From Methanosarcinaceae archaeon (GTDB lineage: Archaea; Halobacteriota; Methanosarcinia; Methanosarcinales; Methanosarcinaceae), in contig JAMJFS010000018.1 in assembly GCA_023544565.1 (NCBI GenBank), positions 1 to 35,571 of the forward strand: a DNA stretch of 35,571 bases. Direction: 5' to 3'. The notes below the pieces were generated by a model that did not search any database, was not told the origin of the DNA, and saw only the letters and a program-made list of their open reading frames with translations. Within the stretch, counting starts at the first letter, position 1. Each line of letters opens with the position of its first letter. Positions 27,601-35,571 of this stretch are shown here, piece after piece. Made by a program: the position numbers and the translations under genes.

Positions 27601-29134
27601 AATCAAACAACGTTTTTTGCGGTTTGCGAGATTCACGTTTTTTGGCTACGCTCGATTTTGCATCATCTTTTTCATTACTTACATCTGCAGGAGCGGTAGT
27701 TTCAATGATGTTCTGGATCGAATCAAGACTCACCTGTGAATCGTTTTTGCTTTTGATCTTGTTAGATCTGTCCGTCTTTGGTGCTGCAAAAAATTCAATG
27801 TCATCTGAAACCTTTTCATTAATTATGGATTGTGCCTGATCATAGACACCTTGAAGTTTCTTTGTCACTTTGGGGCTTCCTGTCATGTAGGCAAGTTCAT
27901 CAAGATTTAGATTCAAATTAATTAACGTGTCGACTGCATATTTTTCATCCTTTAACATCCGGCCATACATCGATGTCAGGTCTGCACGCGCATATCGCAT
28001 AGATTCATGACAGTGTTCGCCGATCTTGGATGCAACATTATCCCTCATGGTCCGCCTTGCACGCAACTGTCCAAGTCTTCGCCAGAACGAAGGCGGCTGA
28101 TATTTGATGAAACCACCATGTACATGTGTTTTAGCAACCACAGCCCCACAGGTCATGAGCACCCCTGCGTACCGCCACATGCGGTAGTTCTGCCGCTTTT
28201 TTACACGTCCAAGATACCTGTCCGCATGAGATAGATATTCAAACCCGTTACTGACATCTACATCAATTCCATCAACTTTAACGTTAACTTTGCCGGCCCC
28301 CCCACCACCATACTGTCCCGGAAGATTCTCATCGATCCAATGCACCAGATCCTCGGGGTTCTCATCCAGCCCATAAGTCGCATTAAGCGCTTTTTGTGCA
28401 TCAGTACCTTTGAATATCTGTTCAAGCACCTTAAAGATCGATCCCTTTGTATCTCTCTGTGATGTGGCAATATCCTCAATATTGATCTCATTTCTGCCAG
28501 TAGAAACAGCCTGCAGATCGTTCACAGCACTTCGCATATCTCCACCGGCATTTTCTGCTACATTCTCAATGACACCTACACCACACATGATGCCTTCATT
28601 GTGGCATATGTTCTTGAGCGCAGGAACCATGGAGCGACTCTGCACACCATGGAATTTTATTTCCAGACACAGGGTCCTGAGTGTTGAAGTCAGGCCATAC
28701 AGGTCATTTGCAATAAGCACGATTGGCTGATTTGTTTTCTTAATAATATCACCAATAGCACGTGCGCCACCGCGATCGGATGTACCATGTATATTGTCTG
28801 CTTCATCAAGAATTATCAATCTTTTTGAATCGGTTCCAGACAGGGTGCGCATCTTTGAAGCCGAACCTGCGACTCTTTCAATCACAGATGCGGTTCTCTG
28901 GTCACTTGCATTGAGTTCTATTATCTCCCATCCATAATCATTAGCAAGTGCATGTGCCGCAGAAGTTTTTCCAATACCTGCCTGACCCTGAAGTATAACA
29001 GCCCGCTTTTCCGGCACGCCATGCAGCCATTCCTCTGCCCATGCCTGCAAGTCCATAACCGCTTTTTTATTTCCAACCACTTCGGAGAGTGATCGAGGTC
29101 TATATTTTTCAGCCCATTCAATAGAAATTGTCAT
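27596..29134 (-). CDS. rfcL: Replication factor C large subunit
   Basis: A 512-residue clamp-loader subunit that, with RfcS, opens and loads PCNA on DNA. The AAA+ core has [16 protein letters not shown], Walker [15 protein letters not shown], Walker [12 protein letters not shown] and sensor-1 region LIANDLYG. A poly-Gly loop (YGGGGAG) lies near residue 275. The C-terminal 60 residues are charged and end in a PCNA-interacting box QKTLFDF at the very terminus, as is usual for archaeal RfcL. It is divergent from mtxX with a short shared promoter region. Confidence 0.97.
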   Translation of the reverse strand: MTISIEWAEKYRPRSLSEVVGNKKAVMDLQAWAEEWLHGVPEKRAVILQGQAGIGKTSAAHALANDYGWEIIELNASDQRTASVIERVAGSASKMRTLSGTDSKRLIILDEADNIHGTSDRGGARAIGDIIKKTNQPIVLIANDLYGLTSTLRTLCLEIKFHGVQSRSMVPALKNICHNEGIMCGVGVIENVAENAGGDMRSAVNDLQAVSTGRNEINIEDIATSQRDTKGSIFKVLEQIFKGTDAQKALNATYGLDENPEDLVHWIDENLPGQYGGGGAGKVNVKVDGIDVDVSNGFEYLSHADRYLGRVKKRQNYRMWRYAGVLMTCGAVVAKTHVHGGFIKYQPPSFWRRLGQLRARRTMRDNVASKIGEHCHESMRYARADLTSMYGRMLKDEKYAVDTLINLNLNLDELAYMTGSPKVTKKLQGVYDQAQSIINEKVSDDIEFFAAPKTDRSNKIKSKNDSQVSLDSIQNIIETTAPADVSNEKDDAKSSVAKKRESRKPQKTLFDF

Positions 29135-29218
29135 CAGTGATCATACCTTCATGAAACGGAAAATTAATTAATGTTTGCATTTCTTTGGAGAATAATAATA
29201 TATTACTGGTTGGTTGAC

Positions 29219-30076
29219 ATGAGCTCAAGAAACACAGGAAATCTACTCGATATTATTGAAAAACGTGCGCTTGCAAATAGGGCAAAGGTTGCGATCGGTA
29301 TCCGCAACCCTAATGAAAAAATATTGATGAGCGCAAAAGCCGCACAGGATGCGGGGTATGCCGATGTTGTCCTGGTCGGTAACAAACAGGAAATTGAAGT
29401 TATAGGCACTGACCTGGAGATCATTGACACTGATGAACCTGAAAAAACGATTGGAGATGTTCTTGCATCAGGATATGTTGATGCCGCCGTTCGGGGGACA
29501 GCGCGTGCATCAGATGCACTTTCACATCTCAAAAAGGTTCTTAAAATGAAAAAATTACATCGGCTTGCGCTTCTTCTGGATAATAATGGAAATCCATTTT
29601 TTCTTGCTCCTGTTGGCATTGATGAAGGTTCTGACAATGATGACAAGATCGAATTCATCCGGTTAGGAGTTGACCACATTCGCAGGTTTGGAATTGAGCC
29701 TGTTGTTGGTATTCTTTCAGGCGGAAGAATTGGTGACATTGGACGTGATGAATGGGTTGACCGTACTATATCCAATGCCGAATTCGTTACCGCTCGTGCT
29801 AAGGAAATGGGAATTATTGTAAATAATTATAATATACTAATAGAAGATGCCATCAAGGAAGCAAATTTCATTATTGCACCTGATGGAATTTCAGGAAACC
29901 TGATATTCAGGACACTGGTTTTCCTGGGCGGCGGCGATGGGATGGGCGCTCCGGTACTCATGGATGATTTTGTGTTTGTTGACACATCGCGTGTCGGAGG
30001 ACATTACACAAAGGCTATTATGCTTGCCAGTGCACTTGTTGATGTTAATAAATTAAAAAATAAAAATTCAGGGTGA
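29219..30076 (+). CDS. mtxX: MtxX, phosphotransacetylase-like methanogen protein
   Basis: A protein of 285 residues starting MSSRNTGNLLD. The frame extends 16 codons upstream to another ATG, but that part is hydrophobic and atypical. MtxX (methanogen marker protein 4) has a fold related to phosphate acyltransferases: KVAIGIRNPNEKILMSAKAAQDAG near the start, IEPVVGILSGGRIGDIGRD in the middle, and APDGISGNLIFRTLVFLGGG near the end. Its reaction is unknown; the 'methyltransferase' name comes from its place beside Mtr-like genes in Methanosarcina. Its stop lies next to the mtxA start, so it is coupled to it. Confidence 0.88.
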   Translation: MSSRNTGNLLDIIEKRALANRAKVAIGIRNPNEKILMSAKAAQDAGYADVVLVGNKQEIEVIGTDLEIIDTDEPEKTIGDVLASGYVDAAVRGTARASDALSHLKKVLKMKKLHRLALLLDNNGNPFFLAPVGIDEGSDNDDKIEFIRLGVDHIRRFGIEPVVGILSGGRIGDIGRDEWVDRTISNAEFVTARAKEMGIIVNNYNILIEDAIKEANFIIAPDGISGNLIFRTLVFLGGGDGMGAPVLMDDFVFVDTSRVGGHYTKAIMLASALVDVNKLKNKNSG

Positions 30077-30081
30077 TCAAT

Positions 30082-30681
30082 TTGGAATCTATTACACCGG
30101 AATGGCCAGTGGTAAAGGGTGATTATGTTGTCGGTACGCTAGGATCAAGGATTGCTGTTGTAACACTTGCAAGCACGCTTGAACCTTATCTTGCTGCTGC
30201 TATCTGGGGAACCTGTAAAACAGAGAATCTCGGTGCCGAAAAGATTATTGCAAATGTCATTTCAAATTCAAATATCAGATATATTCTTATTTGCGGCGGG
30301 GAGTCCCGCGGGCATCTTGCAGGACAAACGTTGTTAGCACTTCATAAGAATGGAATTGACGAACAGGGCAGGATCATTGGTTCAGATGGTGCGATCCCGT
30401 TCATTGAGAATATCACAAAAGATGCGATCAAGCGTTTCCAGAGTCAGGTCAAATTCATAGGGCATATTGGATTGACCGATCTTAATGAGATACGGCAGAT
30501 CGTGGATGAATATAAGAATAAAGATGCTGTGTATGATGAAGAGCCTGTGGTTGTAGGCACGACAAAGAAGAAACATGCCGCACCCAGCAAACCAATATCA
30601 GGTGATCTGATGATTTCCGATGAATTTATGATGGATGTCACAGCAGGAATTATATATTCTGCTGAAGCAGAAGCACTATAA
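30082..30681 (+). CDS. mtxA: Soluble MtrA-like corrinoid protein (MtxA)
   Basis: A homologue of MtrA, the corrinoid subunit of tetrahydromethanopterin:CoM methyltransferase. Family blocks: WPVVKGDY, CKTENLGAEKIIANVISNSN, the cobalt-ligand region ICGGESRGHLAGQTLLALH (the His of GHLAGQ, as in MtrA) and GAIPFIENIT. MtrA of the membrane complex has a C-terminal membrane helix; this chain ends IIYSAEAEAL without one, so it should be soluble. I prefer the TTG start at 30082, since GGGTGATC (30071-30078) is an excellent ribosome site for it; GTG at 30073 would lie inside that site. The role may be carrying methyl groups between H4MPT (via MtxH) and an unknown partner. Confidence 0.88.
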   Translation: MESITPEWPVVKGDYVVGTLGSRIAVVTLASTLEPYLAAAIWGTCKTENLGAEKIIANVISNSNIRYILICGGESRGHLAGQTLLALHKNGIDEQGRIIGSDGAIPFIENITKDAIKRFQSQVKFIGHIGLTDLNEIRQIVDEYKNKDAVYDEEPVVVGTTKKKHAAPSKPISGDLMISDEFMMDVTAGIIYSAEAEAL

Positions 30682-30687
30682 TAAATG

Positions 30688-30737
<50 letters not shown>

Positions 30738-30779
30738 ATGATGATTATGCAAATGTATGCTGGAAAAAGAGGGTAAAAT

Positions 30780-31712
30780 ATGTTCAGGTTTCAAAAAGAA
30801 CAAGAGATCGTTAATATTGCAGGAACGAAGATCGGGGGTCAGCCGGGTGAATTGCCTACTGTGCTTGCAGGTACGATATTCTATAATAATCATAAGATCG
30901 TACAGGATGCCGCAGCAGGCATATTTGACAAAGGTGCTGCAGAAAATCTTGTAAATATTCAGGAAACGAATTCCGATGAAACCGGAAATCCACATTTGGT
31001 TCATATATTTGGAACTACAGTAGAAAGCATATCTAATTATATAGATTTTATATCGAATATAACTAATGCTCCATTTATTGTAGATTCTCCGGAAGCGTCA
31101 GTACGCATGCATGCTGTTGAGTATGTTACTGACATCGGACTTGCCGATAAAGCCATTTATAATTCCATCAACATGAGTATAACGGATGATGAGCAGGAGG
31201 CATTGAAACTGTCTGATGTAGATAGTTCAATTATCCTTGGGTTCAATGCTATGAATTCCTCTCTGGATGGCAGGATGGCATTGCTTGAGAATGGTGGTGG
31301 GGTCATCAAGACTGGACTTTTGGATATTGCGAAGGAATGCGGAATTACGAACATCTTGATCGATCCAAGCATCACTCCTATGGGGGATGGTGCGGGTGTT
31401 GCACTTCGTATGACACTTACTGCCAAAGCAAAATGGGGTTATCCAACAGGATCGGGTATTCACAATGCTCCTTCTTCATGGAACTGGCTTAAGGCAAAAC
31501 GTAAGGAAGACCCACTGATATTCCAGATGTGTGATATTGCTTCAACATGTTTGCAGCAAGTTTCAACCGGTGATTTTGTATTGTATGGTCCGATCGAGAA
31601 CGCACCTTACACATTCCCAATTGCTGCTATGAGTGACATAATGATTGCTGAAGCATCTGCTGATCTTGACATTGAATCAGCAAGCATCCATCCGATCAAC
31701 ATTTTGGTGTAA
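30780..31712 (+). CDS. mtxH: MtrH-like methyltransferase (MtxH)
   Basis: A 310-residue homologue of MtrH, the subunit that moves the methyl group between tetrahydromethanopterin and the corrinoid of MtrA. Family blocks: MFRFQKEQEIVNIAGTKIGG at the start, GELPTVLAGTIFYNNHKIV, APFIVDSPEASVRMHAV, ILGFNAMNSSLDGR, and DPSITPMGDGAG with GYPTGSGIHNAPSSW, which form the pterin-binding TIM barrel. Length matches MtrH. GAGGG is upstream of the ATG. It is third in mtxXAH, and none of the membrane subunits (MtrC, D, E) is nearby. So this set could exchange methyl groups with H4MPT without sodium pumping; the other substrate is unknown. Confidence 0.92.
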   Translation: MFRFQKEQEIVNIAGTKIGGQPGELPTVLAGTIFYNNHKIVQDAAAGIFDKGAAENLVNIQETNSDETGNPHLVHIFGTTVESISNYIDFISNITNAPFIVDSPEASVRMHAVEYVTDIGLADKAIYNSINMSITDDEQEALKLSDVDSSIILGFNAMNSSLDGRMALLENGGGVIKTGLLDIAKECGITNILIDPSITPMGDGAGVALRMTLTAKAKWGYPTGSGIHNAPSSWNWLKAKRKEDPLIFQMCDIASTCLQQVSTGDFVLYGPIENAPYTFPIAAMSDIMIAEASADLDIESASIHPINILV

Positions 31713-31741
31713 TCTTATTTTTTATGTAATAGGCATATATT

Positions 31742-31769
31742 TGTATGATTGAGTCATACATATGTATGA
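31742..31769 (+). promoter_or_regulatory. Predicted operator of the RHH regulator at 31795
   Basis: Three TGTATGA half-sites lie close together: 31742-31748 direct, 31754-31760 inverted, 31763-31769 direct. The first two form a mirrored pair around TTGAG. The last two overlap as the perfect 14-base palindrome CATACATATGTATG (31755-31768). The site is 26 bases before the ATG of a ribbon-helix-helix gene, the classic place for autoregulation. Confidence 0.6.
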
Positions 31770-31794
31770 ATTATTTATCAGTGGAGTTAATACT

Positions 31795-32484
31795 ATGAAA
31801 CGGCTTACAATTAGCATGTCGGATGAACTATTTGATCGGTTGGATGAGATCGAGAACAAAAGCTTGTTTGTACGTAATATTATTGAGCGAGAATTGTCAT
31901 CCGGGACAGCAGATGCAGATGCAAATGAAGTATTGGCAGAACGATTAACTAAGGTGGAAATTCAGTTAGGATCAATTCAATCCATGTTGCAATCAATACC
32001 TCCTGCAGGTGAGCTTAAAATTGTAATGCCAGACTTAACATCAATTGAAGACGAGCCAGAACTGGAAATTACGATGCCAGATTTAACATCAATTGAAGAA
32101 GAGCCAGAACTGGAAATTGCGATGCCGGAACTTACGTCTGTAGAAGAAACACCAAAACAGCCATCGTTTGTTATGCCGGAACTTACGCCTGCAGAAGAAA
32201 CACCAACACCACCTTTGGCCGCATTTGAACCGCCAATTCCGGTTAATGCGCCATCTTTAATACCACCCGCGCCGCAACAACCAGCCGATAAATCAGAGAA
32301 ACTGGAAGGAAATATTTTAATGTATATGCCGCATGGTGCTGAAATAAAAAGAAGCATTCTCAAGAGTTTGCTTTCCAAAAGGTATGAGCCGGATGAGATT
32401 GATGGAAAAATAAATCAGTTAATAAGTGCAGGCACATTATCAACTAACACAAAGGATGGTGTCGATTATTTGGTAAGGGTATGA
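31795..32484 (+). CDS. Ribbon-helix-helix regulator with acidic repeat linker and C-terminal helical domain
   Basis: A protein of 229 residues from the ATG at 31795, which has GGAG upstream; an ATG 11 codons earlier lies inside the operator. Residues 1-36 are a ribbon-helix-helix DNA-binding motif (MKRLTISMSDELFDRLDEI). A short coiled coil follows (VLAERLTKVEIQLGSIQSML). Then come four repeats of 16-17 residues beginning MPDLTSIE or MPELTSVE, encoded by near-48-base DNA repeats at 32026-32222, and a Pro-rich stretch. The last 55 residues look like a winged-helix or similar small domain (EIKRSILKSLLSKRYEPDEI). It resembles no named regulator I know. It follows mtxH by 82 bases. Confidence 0.78.
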   Translation: MKRLTISMSDELFDRLDEIENKSLFVRNIIERELSSGTADADANEVLAERLTKVEIQLGSIQSMLQSIPPAGELKIVMPDLTSIEDEPELEITMPDLTSIEEEPELEIAMPELTSVEETPKQPSFVMPELTPAEETPTPPLAAFEPPIPVNAPSLIPPAPQQPADKSEKLEGNILMYMPHGAEIKRSILKSLLSKRYEPDEIDGKINQLISAGTLSTNTKDGVDYLVRV

Positions 32485-32510
32485 CGCAGATCTGTGCCAT
32501 ACTCTTCAAC

Positions 32511-32741
32511 CTATACGAGAAGTTCACCTTTGCGGCTTCGTATGACAAGTCCAACAGCATTTATTGCAAGTTCTTTTTTATCTATATGCTCGAACATGAA
32601 CTTCTCAAGTATTGTTTCTATTAATTCAGACCTGCTTATTTTCAAGTAATCGGATTGTTCTACGATCGCATCGATCTTTTGAACCAGTTCTTTATCTATG
32701 GATATCCCAAACTTTATTTTAGTTTCTTTTGATTCGTTCAT
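32511..32741 (-). CDS. Ribbon-helix-helix (CopG/NikR-type) DNA-binding protein
   Basis: A 76-residue protein starting MNESKETKIKFGIS. The basic strand KIKFGISIDKELVQKIDAIV, then YLKISRSELIETILEKFMF, is a standard RHH fold; the tail (about 25 residues) has no NikR metal-binding domain. The open frame continues 60 codons upstream through a palindrome, but that part is not protein-like, so I use the ATG at 32741. The palindromic site directly upstream suggests autorepression. It is convergent with the other RHH gene and downstream of the zinc-finger gene. Confidence 0.8.
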   Translation of the reverse strand: MNESKETKIKFGISIDKELVQKIDAIVEQSDYLKISRSELIETILEKFMFEHIDKKELAINAVGLVIRSRKGELLV

Positions 32742-32742
32742 A

Positions 32743-32764
32743 TGCACCAGGTGCACATGGTGCA
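32743..32764 (-). promoter_or_regulatory. Predicted operator of the RHH gene at 32511-32741
   Basis: TGCACC-A-GGTGCA (32743-32755) is a perfect 6-1-6 inverted repeat. A third half-site GGTGCA follows at 32759-32764. The site begins one base before the ATG, so bound protein would block transcription start or translation. The symmetry and dense packing are typical for RHH operators. Confidence 0.6.
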
Positions 32765-32817
32765 CTAATTTGATATAAGGTTTACGATTTAAAATTAACA
32801 CGCCATTACACCTGGAA

Positions 32818-32979
32818 TTAATCAATCCTTGTGCTTTGGAATGTAGTACCTCTGCCGCGTGAACATTGTATGCACACACCAGTTGATGTATCAAGGCAAT
32901 TCTTACAAACGAGCCTTCCACAGAACATGCAGGTGAATAACTTTCCAGTTCCTCTGCATATTGTGCAAATTCCCATCAT
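32818..32979 (-). CDS. Small zinc-finger protein overlapping the AOR gene end
   Basis: A protein of 53 residues from ATG 32979, starting MMGICTICRG; the frame extends further, but this start has GTGATC about ten bases upstream and is where the fold begins. Cysteines follow the order CTIC, CMFC, CKNC, CIQC, eight in all. That is enough for two zinc sites, as in B-box or treble-clef-like fingers (LFTCMFCGRLVCKNC). The first codons sit just inside the 3' region of the aldehyde oxidoreductase gene: its stop is at 32990, 11 bases upstream, so the two are probably one transcript. Function is unknown. Confidence 0.65.
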   Translation of the reverse strand: MMGICTICRGTGKLFTCMFCGRLVCKNCLDTSTGVCIQCSRGRGTTFQSTRID

Positions 32980-32989
32980 TTCCAAACGA

Positions 32990-34762
32990 TCACGTCCTAT
33001 CTGTTCCCCATCGTTTTTTCTTGTATGTGGATAATACATTTTGAACTCTCGCTTCATCTATCATACCATTTGTGGAAGCGGTTTCAAAAAATCGAGACGG
33101 AAAAGTCACATTATCGAGGTCAAAACCAAACTTTCGTTTTAGTTCATACTTTTTCATGAAAATATCCCTGCCAAGTTCAATAAGTTCTTTTTCCGATCGT
33201 TCTATGCCTACTGCAGCAAGAGATTCAATGATGGAATTATACGTGTAAATGCCACGTGCGAACAGGCAGATGATAAGTGATGTAAGAACTCCTCGTATAT
33301 CATCCTCAAAGATGAGCTTATCAACGATATTTTCATCTGAAAGATTGTCTTTGAATGCTTTTTGATCAACACTGTATCCGCCATTATCCAGATGTGAATG
33401 CCTCACCCCGACCGTCAAACCAACAAGGTTCCCAACACCTGTGTGGTATCCGGGTATCTCAACTCCCCCTGCATGTATGGCAAAGTTATCTCCCCCATAT
33501 TTTTTTGAAGCAAATGCTACACCTTTTGCGAGTGCTGAATAAAACTCATTTGAAGATTCAACTATCAGGTCGATCGCACGAAGATAATTCTTGACATCGC
33601 CCCACTTTAATGAAATCCCTTTCGTATCCTCGATATTGAATCTTTTTTGCATAGACATTTCTGTTGCCCATCCCAATACCACACCCATGCTAATTATGTC
33701 TACGCCATATTGCTCACAACGGTCTATCAATTCCAAAACGCCTTCCGGTGTGAGTATTCCAAGGTTCGTACCAAGTGCATACACCAATTCATAATCGTAT
33801 GAAATATGCTTAATCTCATATTCATGTGAGGGGCCGAATGACGTTTTTAACATTGCAATATGTATGCACCCAATTGGACAATGAGCACAGGATATCTTTC
33901 TTACAAGATAATTGTCAGCAAAGTTCTCACCCGATATTGATTCGGCATATTCGAAGAATGTTTGCTGTAAATTTCTTGTTGGAAGTCCACTTAATTCATT
34001 CAAAGGAAGTATGTTTTCGGTTGTACCAAGATTGTGATATTTTTCCATAAGGTCTGTTTTAACAATATTCGTAAATATTTCTTTATAAATTTTTGAATAT
34101 GCACTTTTATTAGGTACTTCAATTTCCCCATCTCCCGATATCACGATGGCTTTTAAATTCTTGGAACCAAACACTGCGCCAAGCCCGAGGCGTCCGAAAT
34201 GCCGATACGTATCGACATTGACATTTGCATATCGGATCAGGTTTTCCCCTGCTGCCCCAATTCTAATAATACTTCGCTTGCCAGCACTTGGTTCAACATT
34301 ACGCAATATCTTTCCAATATCAGTTGTTGAAGATAATCCCCAGATAGATGATGCATCTTTGAATGCGATCTTATCATTATAAATTGAAATGTAGACCGGC
34401 TGTTTTGCACGTCCTGTGATGACAATAGAACTACATCCTGCAAACCGCATTGCCATTGCAAGTCGTCCGCCAGCATGTGATTCTCCGAATTCACCTGTGA
34501 GGGGGGATCTAAACATGGCAACTACTTTTGTGCAGCATGGATATATACCAGATAGCGGTCCGATGCTAAGTACTATGGGTGATTCTGGTGCAAGAGCATC
34601 GGTTCTTTCTTTGAACTCTTCATGCATCAACATGGTGGCAACACCGGTGCCACCAAGATACTTATCAAATAAGTCTTGTCGTTCCACTACTTTTGACGTT
34701 TCATTGGTAAGGTCAATGTACAACACATTTGCCAGGCCAGATACAGAAGACATGTTTGACAT
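32990..34762 (-). CDS. aor: Tungsten-type aldehyde:ferredoxin oxidoreductase
   Basis: A 590-residue member of the AOR family, which oxidises aldehydes to acids (or the reverse) with a tungsten bis-pterin and a 4Fe-4S cluster. The N-terminal domain shows LYIDLTNETSKV, YLGGTGVATMLM, IGPLSGIYPCCTKV and SPLTGEFGESHAGGRLA. The cluster ligands are C292, C295 and C299 (CAHCPIGC) plus a later Cys in SLIICLFARG. The region RRHFGRLGLGAVFGSKNLKAI-like (from Y186) is typical. Length is slightly short of the usual 600-620. Its ATG follows the ferredoxin-subunit stop with no gap, so the two form one enzyme. The aldehyde substrate is unknown. Confidence 0.95.
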   Translation of the reverse strand: MSNMSSVSGLANVLYIDLTNETSKVVERQDLFDKYLGGTGVATMLMHEEFKERTDALAPESPIVLSIGPLSGIYPCCTKVVAMFRSPLTGEFGESHAGGRLAMAMRFAGCSSIVITGRAKQPVYISIYNDKIAFKDASSIWGLSSTTDIGKILRNVEPSAGKRSIIRIGAAGENLIRYANVNVDTYRHFGRLGLGAVFGSKNLKAIVISGDGEIEVPNKSAYSKIYKEIFTNIVKTDLMEKYHNLGTTENILPLNELSGLPTRNLQQTFFEYAESISGENFADNYLVRKISCAHCPIGCIHIAMLKTSFGPSHEYEIKHISYDYELVYALGTNLGILTPEGVLELIDRCEQYGVDIISMGVVLGWATEMSMQKRFNIEDTKGISLKWGDVKNYLRAIDLIVESSNEFYSALAKGVAFASKKYGGDNFAIHAGGVEIPGYHTGVGNLVGLTVGVRHSHLDNGGYSVDQKAFKDNLSDENIVDKLIFEDDIRGVLTSLIICLFARGIYTYNSIIESLAAVGIERSEKELIELGRDIFMKKYELKRKFGFDLDNVTFPSRFFETASTNGMIDEARVQNVLSTYKKKRWGTDRT

Positions 34763-35209
34763 TTACTTCGCCCCCCCATACGATATTTCTTTATGTGTAC
34801 TATCTTCTGCTTCACCAACTTGTCTCATCTCAAGGACCTCATGTGGACAAAAAGAGGTGCATATTCCACAATGTTTGCAAACAATTGCCTTTGCATTCCC
34901 ATCCATATGGATAGCACCAACAAGACACACACCTACACATTGTTCACAGCCCGTACATAGGTCTTTATGGAACACAACCCCGCCGCCCTTTCTTTTGACA
35001 AGGGCACCTGTAGGGCATACTTTTGCACATGGTGGTTCAATACATGCATGGCATACAACAGCAACATAAGCACTCTCAATTCCACCACTTGTCCGAATGT
35101 CAATTGCACTGTTTTTTAGTGAGATGGTGTTATAATATGTTCTGGCACAAGCCATCATGCAAGAATAGCAACCAATACAGCGAGCCTGATTTGCGATTTT
35201 AATTCTCAT
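34763..35209 (-). CDS. Four-cluster ferredoxin subunit of the aldehyde oxidoreductase
   Basis: A 148-residue electron-transfer subunit with four 4Fe-4S motifs: CIGCYSCMMAC, CHACIEPPCAKVCP, CTGCEQCVGVC and CKHCGICTSFCP, 16 cysteines. This HycB/DmsB-like layout is found next to two-subunit AOR family members. It probably takes electrons from the tungsten subunit to a ferredoxin or another carrier. It is first of a two-gene unit, and its stop abuts the AOR start. GGGGAG lies about 15 bases before the ATG and a TATA-like ATATATCAT further upstream. Confidence 0.92.
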   Translation of the reverse strand: MRIKIANQARCIGCYSCMMACARTYYNTISLKNSAIDIRTSGGIESAYVAVVCHACIEPPCAKVCPTGALVKRKGGGVVFHKDLCTGCEQCVGVCLVGAIHMDGNAKAIVCKHCGICTSFCPHEVLEMRQVGEAEDSTHKEISYGGAK

Positions 35210-35571
35210 TGGAATAATATCAACTCCCCTTATCTAGTTTAAATATGGATTCAATATGATATATTATTGCCTATCAGAAAGAGAAGCTCCACGATGTCGC
35301 TTTTATTAATGGCCGCAAAGCACACTCACCTTCTACGGAGTTGAGTGCCTGTTACGCCTGCTATGCCTGCGGGCCGTGCAGGTCGCAGAGGGCGCAGAGG
35401 GCGCAGAGGTGGAGGTGCGGGGTTTGGTTGGTGGTTGAAAGGTTTGCAGGGCGGCGCGTTTCTAAATATTTGTGAAAGAGATTGAATCTGTGTGGTGTAT
35501 GGGTGTGAAACAGGTAGAGGTGTGGGACATTTTCGTTTTTTTCGTTTTTAGACGCAGATTTACACTGATTT
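35210..35571. other. Non-coding end of the window with short repeats
   Basis: No gene is visible in these 360 bases. The AOR-unit promoter lies in the first 60. At 35384-35410 three tandem 9-base units (CGCAGAGGG, CGCAGAGGG, CGCAGAGGT) stand in a GC-rich block clearly different from neighbouring AT-rich spacers. The last bases read AGACGCAGATTTACACTGAT; sequences with the ACGCAGATT word are often repeated in environmental genomes. Both suggest mobile or amplified short intergenic repeats. Confidence 0.5.

Overview
The window is archaeal and most likely from the Methanosarcinales or an anaerobic alkane/methane-oxidising relative (an ANME-2, Methanoperedens or GoM-Arc1 type lineage). The signs are C1 enzymes using methanofuran and tetrahydromethanopterin (FwdB, FwdD, an Mtr-like MtxX/A/H set), a heterodisulfide reductase HdrA fused to MvhD, archaeal informational genes (GatE, RIO2, RfcL, Topo VI), and a bacterial-type DNA gyrase next to Topo VI. 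DNA is moderately AT-rich, with AT-rich spacers, TATA boxes and GGTGAT-type ribosome sites. The sequence alone does not fix the species or show whether metabolism runs towards or away from methane.

Layout. (1) 1-4.2 kb, minus strand: small ferredoxin, then thioredoxin, ferredoxin:thioredoxin reductase, a two-module Fe-S protein, fwdB and fwdD. This joins a redox-signalling pair to the catalytic part of formylmethanofuran dehydrogenase. (2) 4.5-8.2 kb, plus strand: hdrA-mvhD fusion overlapping an eight-cluster polyferredoxin of FwdF type. With the fwd genes across the divergent promoter region it looks like the electron-transfer arm of an Hdr-Fwd assembly, although hdrB/C and fwdA/C are not present here. 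(3) 8.3-15.0 kb, plus strand: gatE, a secreted or membrane-anchored TolB-like propeller, argG, a Dgk1/Sec59-like CTP-dependent lipid kinase and rio2. (4) 15.0-17.2 kb: a decayed patch with small repeats, a MNT nucleotidyltransferase overlapped by a HEPN remnant, and an anchored zinc-ribbon protein whose last zinc ligand is replaced by a TGA stop. (5) 17.2-29.1 kb, mostly minus: pdxS-pdxT, gyrB-gyrA, top6B-top6A, a stand-alone RAM (Lrp-type) domain, a strong candidate for a structured non-coding RNA, and rfcL. (6) 29.2-31.7 kb, plus: mtxX-mtxA-mtxH, a soluble Mtr-like methyl-transfer set with a 12-copy GATT microsatellite between mtxA and mtxH. (7) 31.7-35.2 kb: two ribbon-helix-helix regulators, each with its own palindromic operator, a small zinc-finger protein, and a tungsten-type aldehyde:ferredoxin oxidoreductase with its four-cluster ferredoxin subunit. 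The last 360 bases are non-coding with short repeats.

How the parts relate: ferredoxin-level electrons are the common thread (Fwd, HdrA, polyferredoxin, FTR, AOR). The most noteworthy items are the Trx/FTR-Fwd-Hdr gene neighbourhood, the isolated mtxXAH operon, a repeat family with compensating hairpin arms, the candidate pseudoknotted RNA at 27.4 kb, and the Cys-to-TGA change at 16972.
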